Source: Zygnema circumcarinatum (Eukaryota; Streptophyta; Zygnematophyceae; Zygnematales; Zygnemataceae). From it: a stretch of 64,000 nucleotides of DNA. This document shows, piece after piece, positions 1 through 12,933 of the stretch. The stretch spans positions 2,181,300-2,245,299 of the forward strand of contig CM074810.1 in NCBI GenBank assembly GCA_037447605.1. The letters run 5' to 3'. Position numbers and translations under genes: made by a program. How positions within the stretch are numbered: the first letter of the stretch is position 1; each line of letters opens with the position of its first letter. Under the pieces are notes generated by a model. The model was not told the origin of the DNA and did no database searches. It saw nothing but the letters and a program-made list of their open reading frames with translations.

Positions 1-86
1 CTCCTCCCCTTCCCCCCTCCCTCCCACTCCTCTTTCTTTCCCTCCCACTCCTCCCCTTTCTTTCTCTCCTCCCTCCCCACACTCAC

Positions 87-296
87 CCTCGTCGAGCTGG
101 TCACTGCAAAGTCGTAGGGCGCCGTCGGGCAGAAGTCGATGCTGGTCACAGAAGCGACCTGCTGCTCGCTGGAAGCTGAACGGAAGCTGCGCCAGAACTT
201 CCCCTCCGGCGTCTCCCTCACGCCCTGCACAGGGAACCGCTTCGCGCGGACCTTCACGTACTCCGCCAAGCCCTCGCCCTCGTCACCGTCCCCCAT
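87..296 (-). CDS. UTP15/SWA1-like U3 snoRNP protein, first exon (partial)
   Basis: Reading the minus strand from the ATG at 296 gives 70 codons and then a GTGAGT donor at 86-81, so this is exon 1 of a gene that continues past the left edge. The peptide carries the short N-terminal block typical of UTP15: FWRSFRS, then SIDFCPTAPYDFAVTSSTR just ahead of the first WD40 blade. UTP15 is a nucleolar WD40 protein of the small-subunit processome, needed for 18S pre-rRNA processing; the plant orthologue is known as SLOW WALKER 1. Bases 1-86 are pyrimidine-rich intron. A TTTAGGGTT telobox-like motif lies about 55 bases upstream of the ATG, as is common for plant ribosome-biogenesis genes. Only the N-terminus is visible, so the WD40 part is inferred from the family. 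Confidence 0.75.
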
Positions 297-917
297 GTCA
301 CTTGAAATTGGGGTTCAGGATAAACGCTCTAGGATTTTGGAGCACACTTTTAGGGTTCAAAAGTTGCTGCAGCTGCCAGTTGCTATCTCAGAGTTTGAAA
401 CTCCTGGCGACGGAGAGACAGAGGCGGGGGACTGCAGTATACTAAGCGTTAAGAACTTGACAAAGCAAAACCTGCGTGCTGAGGCTCTGCCTGCCCTCCG
501 CCCGCACTCCCTCTCGTCCTCTCTGCCTGTCCGTCTCCCTCTCTCCCGCTCTCCCGCCTCTCCTTCCACTGTGCGAAGGGTTCAGAGTGGGGGCTGCGCC
601 CTTATACGGTAGAACGTCTGTATCGGATCCTACTCACGATATCAGAAATGGCTTTTTGATAATGTATACAGTATCGAGATCCCAAACACCGTGCCATGCC
701 GTTAATTTAGTTTAACGGCGCTACTGGACAGGTGTTCCGTGTGATTCCATGTGCTCCGTAATACCGAACGTGCTTTCGTACAGTCTGTACGTTACAGTAC
801 AGTACTGTACAGTACTGTACGAAATTGGAGACGTTGGAGACGTACAGTACTGTACTGTACGAAGAGTGTCCTTGTACGGATTGAAAGGCAGGAGTGGGGC
901 TCTGAGGGGAGCAGGCC
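297..917. other. Intergenic region between divergent genes
   Basis: This should hold the promoters of the UTP15-like gene (left) and the SPOT1-like gene (right). It contains a telobox-like TTTAGGGTT near 350 and a GTAC-rich inverted repeat (784-862). I see no conserved coding sequence; the open frames look like chance translations. Confidence 0.6.
784..862. repeat. GTACT-rich inverted repeat
   Basis: Two arms made of GTACAGTACTGTAC-type units (about 790-820 and 841-862) flank a spacer of about 20 bases. Each arm is itself nearly palindromic, so strong hairpins are possible. It lies in the shared upstream region of two divergent genes. Confidence 0.7.
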
Positions 918-3900
918 ATGGCTGCCATGGGGCGGAGAGGGGCCGTTCTGGCGGCAGCCATGGTCGGTACTTCCTCTCCTGCCTACCATGAAATATTCTT
1001 GAATTTTCCTCTTAATATGTGATTTTTTCTTGTTCTGATGATAGCCTTTCGAACCATATTTCTGAATTGAAGCACTGACTCTCGACCCTAATTTTAGCCT
1101 AACCCTACTCCCCCCTCAAATTAATTCTTATCTATTCTAACCATGGCTAGAATCCTTACCTTGACCATATCTCGGATTCTAATCCTAACCCTAAACTTAA
1201 CCCTCGCCTGTAGTCCCACAGCGCAAACCTAAAGTACCTTAACTCCCAAAAACATAACCCTGATATACTCCCAATGCTAACTAACCCTAACCGGATCTCT
1301 AACCGTAAATTTAAATCTGACTCTGGCTCTTGTCCTGAGTCCGAACGAACCCTAATTCTACTGCAATGCTAAAATCAAGTTTAACCTTTACCCTAATTTT
1401 TTAAACTCCAGAGCTGAACTCAAAGTAGTTAGGTTTGTATATATGTACGTATGCGTCGATGGCGTATGCATGGACCGATGTTAGACCAATATTCACTACA
1501 AGTTATCTTGGGCCTAAATTTCTCATTTCTGGTTTATTAAGGGAGAATATTCATCTCGATCTGAGGCCTGCTTCATTTTTATTAAAAAAAAAAAGATCCA
1601 ATGCTCTCTTTGTTGTGCAGGTGTTGAGCTGCATTGTAGGAAGTTACGCAGATCAGAAGGGCGATGCCGCCGGTTCTTTCCTGAAGCTCTTCAACTTAAA
1701 GGAGGGTAGTAAAATGTGGGATAGCGACATTCTTCTGAAATGTAACTCCGAACCCTAAAGACCACAATTCTCCACGCCTTTTAGCCTGTTGGGCTAATCT
1801 TTTTTTTTTCCCTTTTTCAGTTTAATGTCTTGTTGCATTTGTTATTGACCCCTAGACGCTTCATCAGGTCTATGACAATGAATTTCTGTGGAAGAAACGG
1901 TCGCAGTACTTCTGATCGTTTTATGTTTTTCTTACTGTTACGCACTTTTTCAATGTGACTATGGCGTCTTGTATGGCTATGCAGCTGTCGACGATTGGCA
2001 GAAGCCAACCAGGACATATGCAGGAAACACGGAACTCGATTACTACTTAAGTCAAGGTGCGGTCTAAGTGGGTTCAGTAGGAAAGGTGAAGCATATTCTT
2101 TTGTTGACTGTAAATGAACTAAATCCACTTAAAACGTTGATCAAGCTGCTTTGCAAGAAATCTGTTTATTTAAACTAGTTCAAGTTTGAATCTTACATCA
2201 TGTTGAGAAATGCATGATACAACCCGACGTTCTTCCTCTCCCTTTTCTCTCTCTAAGAGTCTGGAGAGGTGGGTATGCCTGAAATTAGACAAAGTATATG
2301 AAATTATGTTTACTTTCTATCAAAGAGTGAAATATCAAGAAAATATATGTGCAAAGTGCATCTTTGGGAAAGTACTGCTGCCAGCATTCCCGTCCCGCTC
2401 AATGCTGCATTGGAGCAGGAAACTTGGCATCATACATGGACCTCCATCAAATCGACGCTCTCTATTTGCCCATTCCGGTTAACTTCATCTTCGTTGGATT
2501 TAGTGGTTCCGGAAATCATGGTAAGTTAACAAACCTTGAATATCCTGAAAGGTTGTTGGGGAAAGTCCCCTTTCCTTTTGGGTTCTGAAATTTTGTTGGC
2601 TTGATCGTCTATGAAAGTTTCACGTGTTTGAAGATTGATAGAATACACCCGCAATATCCGTTCACCACTTTCCCATACCTAAGCCTCGATTTTTATATTT
2701 AGAATAGATTAGGTGAGATTAAGACCACATTCCTGAACTGCGAGGTAGCTTTATTTCCAATTCAATTCTAAACTGTATTCGGTCTTCAGGTTTGCGGCTC
2801 GGAGAAGAAGAGCTTCGCCATTGGTTCGAGCACATTGACCACATTTTGGAGCACACGAGAGTGCCGAAAAATTGGGCCTCCCAAAAGCCCAATTCACATT
2901 CCAATGTGTACCATTCAGAACTGCCATCGATCAGCCCCATCCATTACAAGTATGCAATTTCTCCATGACTCACATCCTAATCTCAGCTCATGCTTCACCT
3001 CCCTCCTTGTGGACTTCACTTTCAGACAAACGGCTGCGGAGGAAGTGATGTTATATTCCCTCCTCTTATTCAGTTGTTTAATCTTTCTTACCTCTAGTAA
3101 GTAAAACTTAGCAGTTTTTAGTCACCCGTAGTCACCATGTTTTAAGATGGAGGGGAAAAAGGGCGCATTTGCAGCTATACGGTTCATGCTTTGGAGATGG
3201 GACAAGAAGTGGCGGAAGTGTTTGAAAAGGCCATCCTCACTCTCGCGCGGAAAGAGAGTCCTGGAGATGGCAAGTGAGTGGAGATATACCCCAATTATAC
3301 ACTTTCACGCTTAATTCTCCAAAACAGTAAAATGTCTTTAGAAAAATGACAAGACGAGATTCGAATTTATGAAATGAAAAGTTGAGGTTTCTTGTCGAAC
3401 TGTCTGTTGGGCATGTTTCCAGGAACGGAACGGAAAGCATGTATCAAGTGGACCTTGAAGGCATGTCCCAAATCATCGACAATCTCATGGACCTATTACG
3501 GCTCGACAGCTCAGCATATAATATCATTGTGCTGAACCCGAGTCGGGAAAAAGTTCCGCACAGATATGGCTACAGGTAGGCCAGAAAACTCACATAGGAG
3601 AGTGATTAAAATGTTGTAGATTTTGAGGAAAAAACGATGGTAAAAAGAGTAAATGGCTCTTGGTTTGGGTATGCAGGCTTGGCCCTTCACATCAGGAGTT
3701 CGACCTCATTATGGAGGTGATGATTTCGACTCCCTCCCTCCCTCTCCTTTCCTCTTTGGACTTCCTCTCCTTCCTCTCTCCCGTTCTTCCCTCCCTCTTC
3801 TCCTCTCTCTCCCTCTCTCTCTATCTCTCCTCTTCCTCCTTTTGGATGCTCAAATCCAGCATTCCAACGCAAACAAACACGTATCCAAAGCCTCCAACTG

Positions 3901-6900
3901 TTTGAAAATTTGAACTGGTGAGCAAATCAAGGAGAAGCCAACCCATGCCAGTGAGTGGAGTGAGAGAGAGAACTGAGAGATGATGGGCGAGGGAGAGGAG
4001 AGAGCAGACGGAGGAGAAGAAAAAGCAGCTGCTCGCCCCAAAGCTGGAGGTAGTTCCGCAAATGCTTGGTAAGCCCCCCTTTTACTTTTTCATGCATGTT
4101 TCGAGGGGGCAACTTGGTCCATTTCTTGGAATTTTTTTTTCTTTTTCAAATGGAAAATTTCTCTTCCTTTGATGTGAGGTCCGCTCTGTTTGGAGCAGCT
4201 GTAGAGCACATTGAAATGCCCCTTTTTGAAAGCAATCGCCGTCCAAACCACAAGTTCGCCTGGAAGGATGTTAAGCTCTATCAGACGGTATGTGACTGCT
4301 CCCTCTCTCTCCTTCACTACAACTGCTCGCCCTCTCTTTCTCGCTCCCGCTCTCCCTTTCACCCCACCCGCTTTCCCTCTTCTTGCTCACTATCTCTCTC
4401 TCTTTCACCCCGGCTTTCCTTTGTCCCTTCTCACACTCTCTTTGTCTCTCCTGTCTTAATTATTGCCCTCTCCCTTTTCTCTCTCTCTTTCTCTCTCTCT
4501 CTCGCTCGCTCTCTCTCTCTCTCTCCCCCTCTCTCTTTGTCCTTTCTCAGCAAGATTGGGTCCACCGATACGATAAGCTTTTGGATGGTGTGAACCGACT
4601 CGTCAATTTGCCAAATGAGAAGGACAACGCTTTTCGGAAAGTGCAGCAGGTACGTCTCACTCTCACTTCACCACACACACATTTACCTTTCTCTTTCTAC
4701 TCCTTTTGCTAATGGCTTTCTCCTTGACGTTATTGCGTTTTTGGTGGACAGATGCTGACAGGGAAAATGACACAACGAGCCGCTGCTTTAAAAAAGGCGC
4801 TAAAAAGTGGGCCCTTTGACGGTTGGAACCCTGATTGTCTGACTGACACGTGGACAGGAACCAACCGGTACGGATGATGCGAATTTCTTTGCAAACTGTA
4901 AAATAAAATTGTCATTTGATGACCCCATATTGGCGAAATCAGAAAGGAATAATGTTGGGTTTTCTTACCCCATATTGAACGGTCGGATTTGTTGCCAGGT
5001 GGGCCTTCTTGGACCTGACAGCTGGCCCCTTCTCTTGGGGCCCTCTGATTGGTGGAGGAGGTGTACGGTCGGAGGGGAGCTTGCCAAGTGTCGATCGGAC
5101 ATTCGCTGAGCTCAAACTTGACAAACAAGGTGCCTTTCTCTCCCGAACTACCGCTCTATTTGGTGATTTTTTCTGTCTATGCTTATTTTTTCTATCGTTG
5201 TTCTTTTGGGTTCATTTCTTTTTCTCTAATGGTTATAATTAACTTTTGCATCTGATGGCTTATTTTTTTTGCAGCTCTCTCGGATGACGAACTGGAACGT
5301 GATCTCGGACAGCTCATGGAGGAGCGATTTAGAATTGTGGAAGAGGTCAAATTTCTGCCTTCTCTATCTCTTGTCCTTAGAGAGCGAGAGAAGGACAGAG
5401 AGGGAGAGAGAGAGAGAGAGAGAGAGGAATGGATAGTGAGAGGAGAGTGACTTTCATCTCTCATTATTTTTCCCCTCTCCGTTCTCCTCAGTCGTGCCTG
5501 CTCTTCCCTTTTCTCTCCGCCCTCCTCGCCCCCTTCTCTTGTGTCTCTCCCTGTTTCTCTATCTCATTCTCTCTCTCTCTCTCACACACACACACACCCA
5601 ACCACCCTCACCATCACGTGTATAATGCTGATTAAGACCGATTTGAAACATTGTAACCCATCCTTTTGTCTAGACACACACTCTCTCTCTCTCCAAACTC
5701 ACTTCCTCCCTCAAGATCATGAACCCTTATTTGAAATTCCAATGGCTTCACTGCAGGACTCAGCTCACGAGATCGACATGCTTTTAGCGGAAATTGATGT
5801 TTACGAAGCATTTGCCAAAAAGCACTGCAAAGATCGTCAGAGAAAAATCCCTCTCTGCAAAGGTAAACATAAGTACATTCTGGGACAAGGATTTCCTTAC
5901 ACCTCTTCTCTGCACTTTGTGACCGTTTCTGTTCTGTTTTTCTGTATTTCTAGTTCACTCTTTTGAGTTCGCACAAAATTGGGTGGATGACTGCAGATCT
6001 GAAGGAGAGAACCAATGACATGAAGAAGGATTTGGAGAAGATGAGGAGAGGTAGTGATAAAGAGAGAGGAGAGGTGGCTAAGAGAGCGTTGGAGAAGCTT
6101 CAGAAATGGAACTTGTTCGGTTCTGATCCGACAGTGAGCTCTCATCCATTACTCAAACTTGCATGAACATAGGACAATGTTTTTTTTCTAGGGAGTTGTG
6201 AATCGGAATTCAAATTCTTCCTATAACAAGCCTCATAACACGACGGCTTTTCATGAGAGGGGTTTTTTTGAGCTGTAGAATTGCTTATTGTGCGTGTTCT
6301 ATGTGCCACTGTTGTGCAGCATGCTGCAGCACAGAACATGTCACGAGCATGGGACTCCTTTCTGGCCAACCTCGCCGCCACTCTCTCCTCCTCTTTGCGG
6401 CATATCATTACTCCTTCAACTGCAGACGGAGCTTACCATTTCTATGAAAAAGTTTCGTTTCACATTTACATCATCACTCAGCAGGTTTGGACATATGGAA
6501 CAAGCCATTCCTTTACCTATCTCGTGTTTTGCCTCTTGTCTGCTCCTCCTATCTCCTCCCCCTCTCTCTCGCTCTCTCCCTCTCTCTCGTCTCTCTCGTT
6601 TTGCTCTTTTACTTGACACACCATTTCTCTATTTTCTTCTTGCTCACTTTACAACTCTCTCCTCCCTCTCTTCACTTCCAGTCTCCCTCGCTCTCCTTCC
6701 CCCCCCTCCATGCTTCCAAACCCATCCCGTGTACTGTCCCTCTCTCGCCTTTCCCATCCTCGTCCCTCCCCCCTCCGTCTCCTTCTTCCCTACACCCGTC
6801 TGTTACAGATTCCAGCTATTTTTTTGCACTGCAAAAGCATTATGTTGGCTAAACTGATGGTTGCTAATGAGTGTGTGTGTGAGAGAGAGAGGGGAGAGAG

Positions 6901-6905
6901 AGGGA

Positions 6906-6973
<68 letters not shown>

Positions 6974-9900
6974 GCAATAGAGATTGTGGATATGAACTAT
7001 TGTATTGTGGAGAGGGCCCCCAGTCATATTACGACAAGCGGCGTTCTCCCTTCGATGTGGCGGAACTGAGAGACGAACTCGCAAAGCTCGAGCTGCCATC
7101 GCAAAAGTTTCAATTCTCCACTCACAAGTCAGTCAGCTCCCATCTTATCAGCCCCTCCCTTTAACCTTTCCATACTCAATCATTGCGCAATTGCATGCAC
7201 AATCTACAACTTCCACCCTTCCCCCCCCCTCCCCCCCCCTCATATTCAAAAAAACAACGAAGAAACGCTACCTTTTGTCTCTTTTGATCCCACCTTTTGC
7301 GTTCGCCTTTTTCATCCGTTATGACTATCACAATGGCGTGCATTAGAACCCTTTCAAGCATTGCAACCATTTCGAACATATTAAATCACCTAAAGCATAT
7401 TTAATACATTTGAATCCTTCCGACCATCCAAAGCATTCCAAAGCACACAACCCATATTAAGGTATTCAAAGCCTACTATCCGAGCCTTGCTGCATTCAGA
7501 CTCTCATTGGCCGACGACCCCGCCCTCGCGATGGCATACGCGGGTGCGCTGAGGGCCGCTGTTAGGGAGAGCGTTGAGGCCAACGGAACGCTGCGACTGA
7601 ACAGCGCACGGAGCTACCTCGACTCGGCAGCTCTGCAACACCTCCTGCAGCGTCTCTCGGACGACAGTCTGCACAGACGTGAGAGAGGGAGAGGGAGAGG
7701 GAGGGAGGGAGGGAGGGAGGGAGGGAGGGAGGAGGGAGGGAGGGAGGGAGGGAGGGAGGGAGGGAGGGAGGGGAGGGAGGGGAGGAGAAGTTGGAGAAGG
7801 TGGGGAGGGAGGAGGAGAGGGAGAGGGAGAGGGAGTGGGAAGGAGGAAGAGGAGAGGTGAGGAGGGAAAGGGAGTAGGAATGGGAAGGAGGACGAGGAGA
7901 GGTGGGGAGGGAGAGGGAAAGGGGATGGGAATGGGAAGGAGGACGAAGAGAGTAGGGGGAGGGAGAGGGAGAGAGAGGGTGGAAGAGGAGAGAAGGGGAC
8001 GGAGAGGGAGAGGAATTTAGAGGGAGGAAGAGGAGAGAAGATGGGGAGGGATTGGGGGAGGGGAGAGGGAAGGAAGAAGAGGAGACAAGATAGGGAGGGG
8101 GAAGCAGTGGAGAGCGAGAGGGAATTAGTGGGAGGAAGAGGAGAGAATGTGGGGGAGATTGTAAATGGGATGGCGAGAGAGTGCTAGTGGAGAGAAGAAG
8201 GGGCGGGTGGGGCACAAGTTGCAAACGAAAGGAAAGGGAGGAGGGCAGTTGAGGTAGGGAATGGGAGGTAGAGAGGTCGAAAGGAGGGTAAAGCGGGCGA
8301 GGGAGGGAGAGAAAGACGAGTCATTAGAGGGAAATAAAACCAAAGACTGTCGAGAGATGGACATGGGGAGTGAAATATCGCATCTCCTTTTCTTTCGTCT
8401 CCCTCTCCCTCCCCCTCCTCCTCCCTCCTTCCTGCTGCCGCTGTCCCACCACCCCCCCCCCCCCCTCTCTCCTTCCCTCTATCTCCTTGCTCTCTTTCTC
8501 TCCCCTCCTGCCTCGCTGACTTCCCCCATTGTGCCTCTCCTTTAATGAGGGAAGCTCATGTTTGCTTGCGATTGCAGCTGAAAGGAAAACAAAGAGAGAA
8601 CGCGTGATTTTGGAAGTTCCGATTTTTGTGTTTGCCATTAGCGGAGCAACAGTTCTGATCGACGAAAATTATTTGGCCCGAGGGCTCTCTGACATGGTGC
8701 TTGCCGTTCAACTGGAGGAAAAATCATGGGAATCGCCGTTACAGTGCAACGGAAATCCGATTTTCCATGATTTGAGGTGGGGCCCACAAGGGGTTCAGGC
8801 AGAGGATTTCTGCACTCCATGTTTGTCATGCTATTGGTCGTGGGAGACTGTGGGAGAGGTTGAGAGAGGGTGAGAGAGGGTGGGGTGGGGACGGGAGGAG
8901 GAAAGATGGTAGGGAGGGAGGGAGGGATGACGAGGGAAAGGAACGAGAGTGAGAGAGGAAGGCTTTGTACTTCACTATCACTCCCTGCTGAGTAGTTTGA
9001 GTGTGTGAGAGGGAGCAGGAATCCGGTAAAGGCCATTTTGGCAGCTACTTTGGAGCATCTCGCAGGACTTCTCCCTTCCCATGTCTCCTTCAGTGCAGTT
9101 CATGGTCTCCCTACACAGGTCTCTACTCTGAACTCCTTCACAATTTGAAACACCTCAAACCTATTAGGTTCAGGTGCTTTTGAAAAATGTAAAATCCCTC
9201 AAAATAATCTCGACAAAACTGAATGTTTTAACAGCCGTAGCAACTTTCCCCTCGACTCCCTCCCCTCGTCCTCCTTCCCTTCCATTCCCTTTCATTCTCT
9301 CTCTCTCACTCTCTCTATCGCTCACTCTCTCTCTCTCTCGCTCACTCCCTCTCGCTCATTCCCTCTCTCGCTCGCTCTCTCCCTCCCTCTCTCTCTCTCT
9401 CGTTCTCTCACTTGCTCCCTCGCACTATTCCTCCCTGCAATGCAGGACTGGAGATGGTCTGTGGGAGGCCACCCTCTCTCCTGCACTTCAAGAGAGGCTC
9501 ACATCTCTGCCTTTCAGCACGATGCTGCTGCTCGCAGCTTCATAGTGACAGCGCTGGAAGAGTCCGTTGCGAAAATGAATGAAGCGATTACTTTGTTGAC
9601 AAGAGAGCCCACTCGTATCCCTCTCAATCTCCGTAAATAGGCTTAAGAATACTGAGATATTATATACTTAAACATGCGAAGAAGAAGCCCAAATAAGGGG
9701 ATTAAAAAAGTTCTCAGGGAGGCTCTTCGAAACCTTTTGAAGTCTTTACTTGCTCAATGTTTAGAAGGTTGAAGGTGTGTGTAAGTATTTGTCTCTTGTT
9801 GTGCATCTATACTCTATTGTTTTTGTTCCTCAAGAATGCTGGATTAGGGCGAGAAGGATACTGTGTGAATTTCCTTGACGGATATATACAGACGAGGATA

Positions 9901-11100
9901 CGTATTACACTTTTAAGAGGCACCATGAGAAGCATCTGATTGCCAGCTACAATCTCGTCGTCGAGCAGTGGAAGGAGGTGAGTGGATGGGCATGCATTTC
10001 TCTCCTCATTAGGGTTTGAAAAAGCGATTTTTTTGGAACGAACTTATCTTATTTTCTCGCAATCATCTTGACTGAGCGAGAGGATGAGGATGTGAACTGA
10101 GAACAACGTGAGGGAAACGGGAGGGAGGGGATGGGTGGGAGAAAGAGAGAGAAAGGGAGAGAGAGAGAGAGAAAGAGAGAGAGTGAGAGAGAGTGTGGGG
10201 GAGAGAGCGAGGGAGATGCGGAGGACTGCGTTTGGGAATGGGTGGGAGAGGGAGGAGCATAGGCAGGAATGTAAAGGTAGGGATAGAGTGGAAGAGAAGA
10301 GATGATAATGCGAGTGAGAGGGAGGGCACAAAGAGAGAGGAAGGGGAGAGGGGTGTGTCATATGGAAAAAATCTCAGTTCAACTCCATGGAGCAGGTTGC
10401 TGCTCATGTGGAGGCTCTCAATTTCGGAGAAGCAACAAAGATGTTGGCGTTCTTAGAGGAGCGCTCAAGAAAGTAAGTTCCCGATTTGAATTAGCAAAAG
10501 CTGCTATTTCTATGTTTTTTTACTTTACTTTCTATATTCGCAAGTAGATAATGAAACACTTTAGGGTCTTTAGATTTTGCTTCCTGCTCATCATTTGTAA
10601 GAAATGCTTTGCCACCATTCCTGGCTTCGTCCGTCATACAACGCATAGCAATGAATTGAAAGAAGGGAGGATTGGGAGAGGGCGAGAGAGAGAGAGAGGG
10701 GAGCGGGGAGAGGGAAGAGGGGAGAGGGAAGAGGGGAGAGAGAGGGGGAGGGGAAGGGGGAGAGGGGGAGAGAGAGAGGGAGGGAGGGATGGAGAGAGCG
10801 AGGGAGGGCGAGAGCGAGAGAGTGAGAGAGCGAGGGAGAGAGGGGAGAGGGGGAGAGAGAGAGAAAGAGAAAAAAAACTCTTCTTCCTCGTGGTTCCCAC
10901 CTGTCTCCCCCTCCTGCACTTGCAGATTCCTCCATGACGTGACAGAGGTGACGGCTGCCCTCCATCCGATGCGATGCACGCGGAATCGACGGCTGCAGAT
11001 CGGCGTTGGGCCCCTTGTGGGGATTTTGTTTATGAGCGTTTTGGTGGTGGTCGTTTGCGTCGTGTTCCGCCCTCAAAGAAGGAAACCGAAAGTCAACTGA
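918..11100 (+). CDS. SPOT1-like type I membrane protein (At5g58100/At3g28720 family), 25 exons
   Basis: Proposed exons: 918-962, 1621-1741, 1985-2056, 2419-2520, 2790-2949, 3175-3273, 3423-3575, 3677-3716, 4008-4068, 4199-4287, 4551-4649, 4752-4867, 4999-5129, 5275-5345, 5757-5862, 5997-6133, 6320-6484, 7024-7127, 7500-7678, 8578-8776, 9019-9118, 9446-9614, 9892-9977, 10396-10472, 10926-11100. All phases agree and give about 951 residues, close to the plant family length. Family landmarks in order are LPIPVNFIFVGFSG, HWFEHIDHILEHTRVP, AYNIIVLNPSREK, WAFLDLTAGPFSWGP, AEIDVYEAFAKKHC, ILEVPIFVFAISG and ESPLQCNGNPIFHDLR. A single membrane helix near the C-terminus is followed by a basic tail. Exon 1 would encode a clean signal peptide with exon 2, but its donor (ATG|GTCGGT) is weak; the alternative start is ATG 1459. 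The end of the exon at 9614 is also uncertain. In Arabidopsis SPOT1 is needed for pollen exine patterning; the molecular role is unknown. Confidence 0.85.
6893..6970 (+). repeat. (GA)n microsatellite in a SPOT1-like intron
   Basis: An almost pure GA run inside the intron 6485-7023. Similar GA or GGGA tracts fill the introns after 7678 and 10472, and CT tracts precede many acceptors of this gene. Confidence 0.9.
7679..8577 (+). repeat. Purine-rich (GGGA/GA)n expansion filling an intron
   Basis: The intron starts GTGAGAGAGG and runs directly into about 600 bases of GGGA/GAGG repeats, then turns pyrimidine-rich before the acceptor at 8577. I see no gene in it; the long open frames are low-complexity artefacts. 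Confidence 0.8.
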
Positions 11101-12130
11101 AGGGGAAGGACCCAGATTCAAATTTCGATTGAAAATTGAGCAAGTCTAAAAGGAAAGTCAAGAATTTTCAGCTTTTCCAAATTTCGATTGAATCAAAGCG
11201 GAAGGTCGCTTCGGTCGACTGTCCGAAGGTCAACGTTCGACATTGCTGTACCATGCATGCAGGTGCTCAAGATTTTAGGGTTCAGGAAATTAGGGTTTAG
11301 GAAGAAGATGTGGGTGTAGGATTTTTCTCGACAGCAATAGAGCACCTTTCAGAGGTAGATTTGCAAGCCCTAATATTTTGATTTTGTTCAATTTGTTCCC
11401 AGTAAAGGAGTGTCCTTCAAGAAAGGAAAAAAAAAAAAAGGGGATGGAACTGAAAGCCCATCTCTGCAAATGTAACGTTCATTTTTTTTGAGCTTTTCTT
11501 TTTTTTGTTTTTTGATTCATTCACCTCAAGGACATAATCATAACGAAGCTTTGTGATATGGGGCCGAAATTCTTTTACTTTGAAATCGGAACCGAAAAAT
11601 GTAAATGAAATGACGAAACAAAGGCCTAGAAGGGTCAATGTCTAACCCCAAAAAATACTCAGTTTTCAACAACTGTAAACCAAAAACACCCCTAAAACCC
11701 TGAAAACTCCAAAATGCAGAAATTCTTAAATGAGTTTGAATAGACCCTAACTCACAAAAAAAGGCCCAAACAAAAACTCAAATGTAATCCTCAAAACCCT
11801 AAAAGCCTTACCAAAGGTAGCTCTGACTCAAAGAAAATCAGAGACTAGCCCTAAAAGTAGTAAGACTCCAATCCCAAAAATTCCAGAAGCTGACCACACT
11901 ACTGCTAAAAAAAGACTCTAAAATCTTAGAAAAAACAGCCTATACACAACATTCTCAGAATCTGCAACCCCAACCCTTTCTCAAGACCTGAAAAAATAGA
12001 GAAATAAACTTCTCAAGTTACAAATGCCAACAACCCCAACCCTGACCCTGACCCTAACCTTCCCCCTAACCCTAACCCTAATCCTAACCCTAAAATGGCC
12101 TAACCTCCTCCTTCCAACCAACCCCAAACC
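11101..12130. other. Intergenic, AT-rich, with degenerate CCCTAA motifs
   Basis: Region downstream of two convergent genes (SPOT1-like + and the small membrane protein -). From about 11690 it is rich in CCCTAAA/ACCCTAA words, densest at 12040-12095. No coding potential recognised. Confidence 0.6.
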
Positions 12131-12529
12131 CTAAAAATCTCTAAGGAGACTCTTCTTACCCCCCTGCAGCCCCCCTCCTGCCACGTGCCCCTCCCTCAAC
12201 TCTCTTCCCCCTGCCACGTGTCTCCTCCTCCAGCACCACTCTCCTCCCCCTATCGCCGCCATGGCTGCCATCACTCCCACAGCATCTGCCGCCGCATCCT
12301 TCAAAGATCCATGGCTGCCCCAATAGCCCATAGCATCCATGGCCTCCTTTGCAGCTCCCACACTTAACCCTAAAAAAGCTCCAACTATCAATCTATGCGA
12401 CTGAAGTATCTGAACTTTTGAAGCACAAACGCAGCCGATTAGGGTTAGGGCCGCGCAGGCGGCCAAGTGTTGGAGCTTGTCTGGAGCGAACCATGGGTCC
12501 GCCGGATCGTCGGGAGGCCATGCATACAT
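12131..12529 (-). CDS. Small plant membrane protein, YfiM/DUF2279-like
   Basis: A 132-residue single-exon frame starting at ATG 12529. The core PDKLQHLAACAALTLIGC, then GAFLGLSVGAAKEAMDAMG, then LKDAAADAVGVMAAM matches a small family found in plants and related to bacterial YfiM-type proteins: the PDKLxH motif, a first hydrophobic helix, a GAAKE motif and a second helix. It is probably an integral membrane protein of unknown function. The last 35 or so residues are basic and Gly-rich with no family match that I recognise, so a C-terminal intron is possible. The upstream side carries TTTAGGGTTT teloboxes (12536-12560), which could serve this gene or the gyrase gene diverging from it. Confidence 0.65.
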   Translation of the reverse strand: MYAWPPDDPADPWFAPDKLQHLAACAALTLIGCVCASKVQILQSHRLIVGAFLGLSVGAAKEAMDAMGYWGSHGSLKDAAADAVGVMAAMAAIGGGEWCWRRRHVAGGRELREGHVAGGGLQGGKKSLLRDF

Positions 12530-12902
12530 GTGAAATTAGGGTTTAGGGTTTTAGGGGTATTCTTAGGCTTCAGGGTTTGAAGGATGGATCGTTTTGGGGG
12601 CCATAACGGTTTTTAGGGTTTTGAGAAATTAGGGTTTTCAAAGTGTTCAGGCCATTGTGGAGGGCGATAGGGTTGGCAGAGTTTTAGGGTTCAGGGCCTT
12701 TCATAGAAGGAGAGAGGGTTCAGAGCCATTTCAGAGTTTTGAATTTGAAGCCCGCGAGGGTTCAGAAAGCGCGAGGAAATTTCGTGGCAGTTCCTCCGAT
12801 AGGAAGTTCCTGTCGCTTTCCCGCCATTTTCAGGGTTCAGGGCCTGTTACCCCCTCTCTCTCTCTCTCTCTTCCCCCCCCCCCTCTCTCTGTCTCTCTAT
12901 CT

Positions 12903-12933
<31 letters not shown>

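Noticed and set aside
7507-8224. Arg/Gly/Glu-rich and Ser/Pro/Leu-rich open frames
   Set aside because: Frames through GGGA repeats of a SPOT1-like intron; only 7500-7678 is a real exon.
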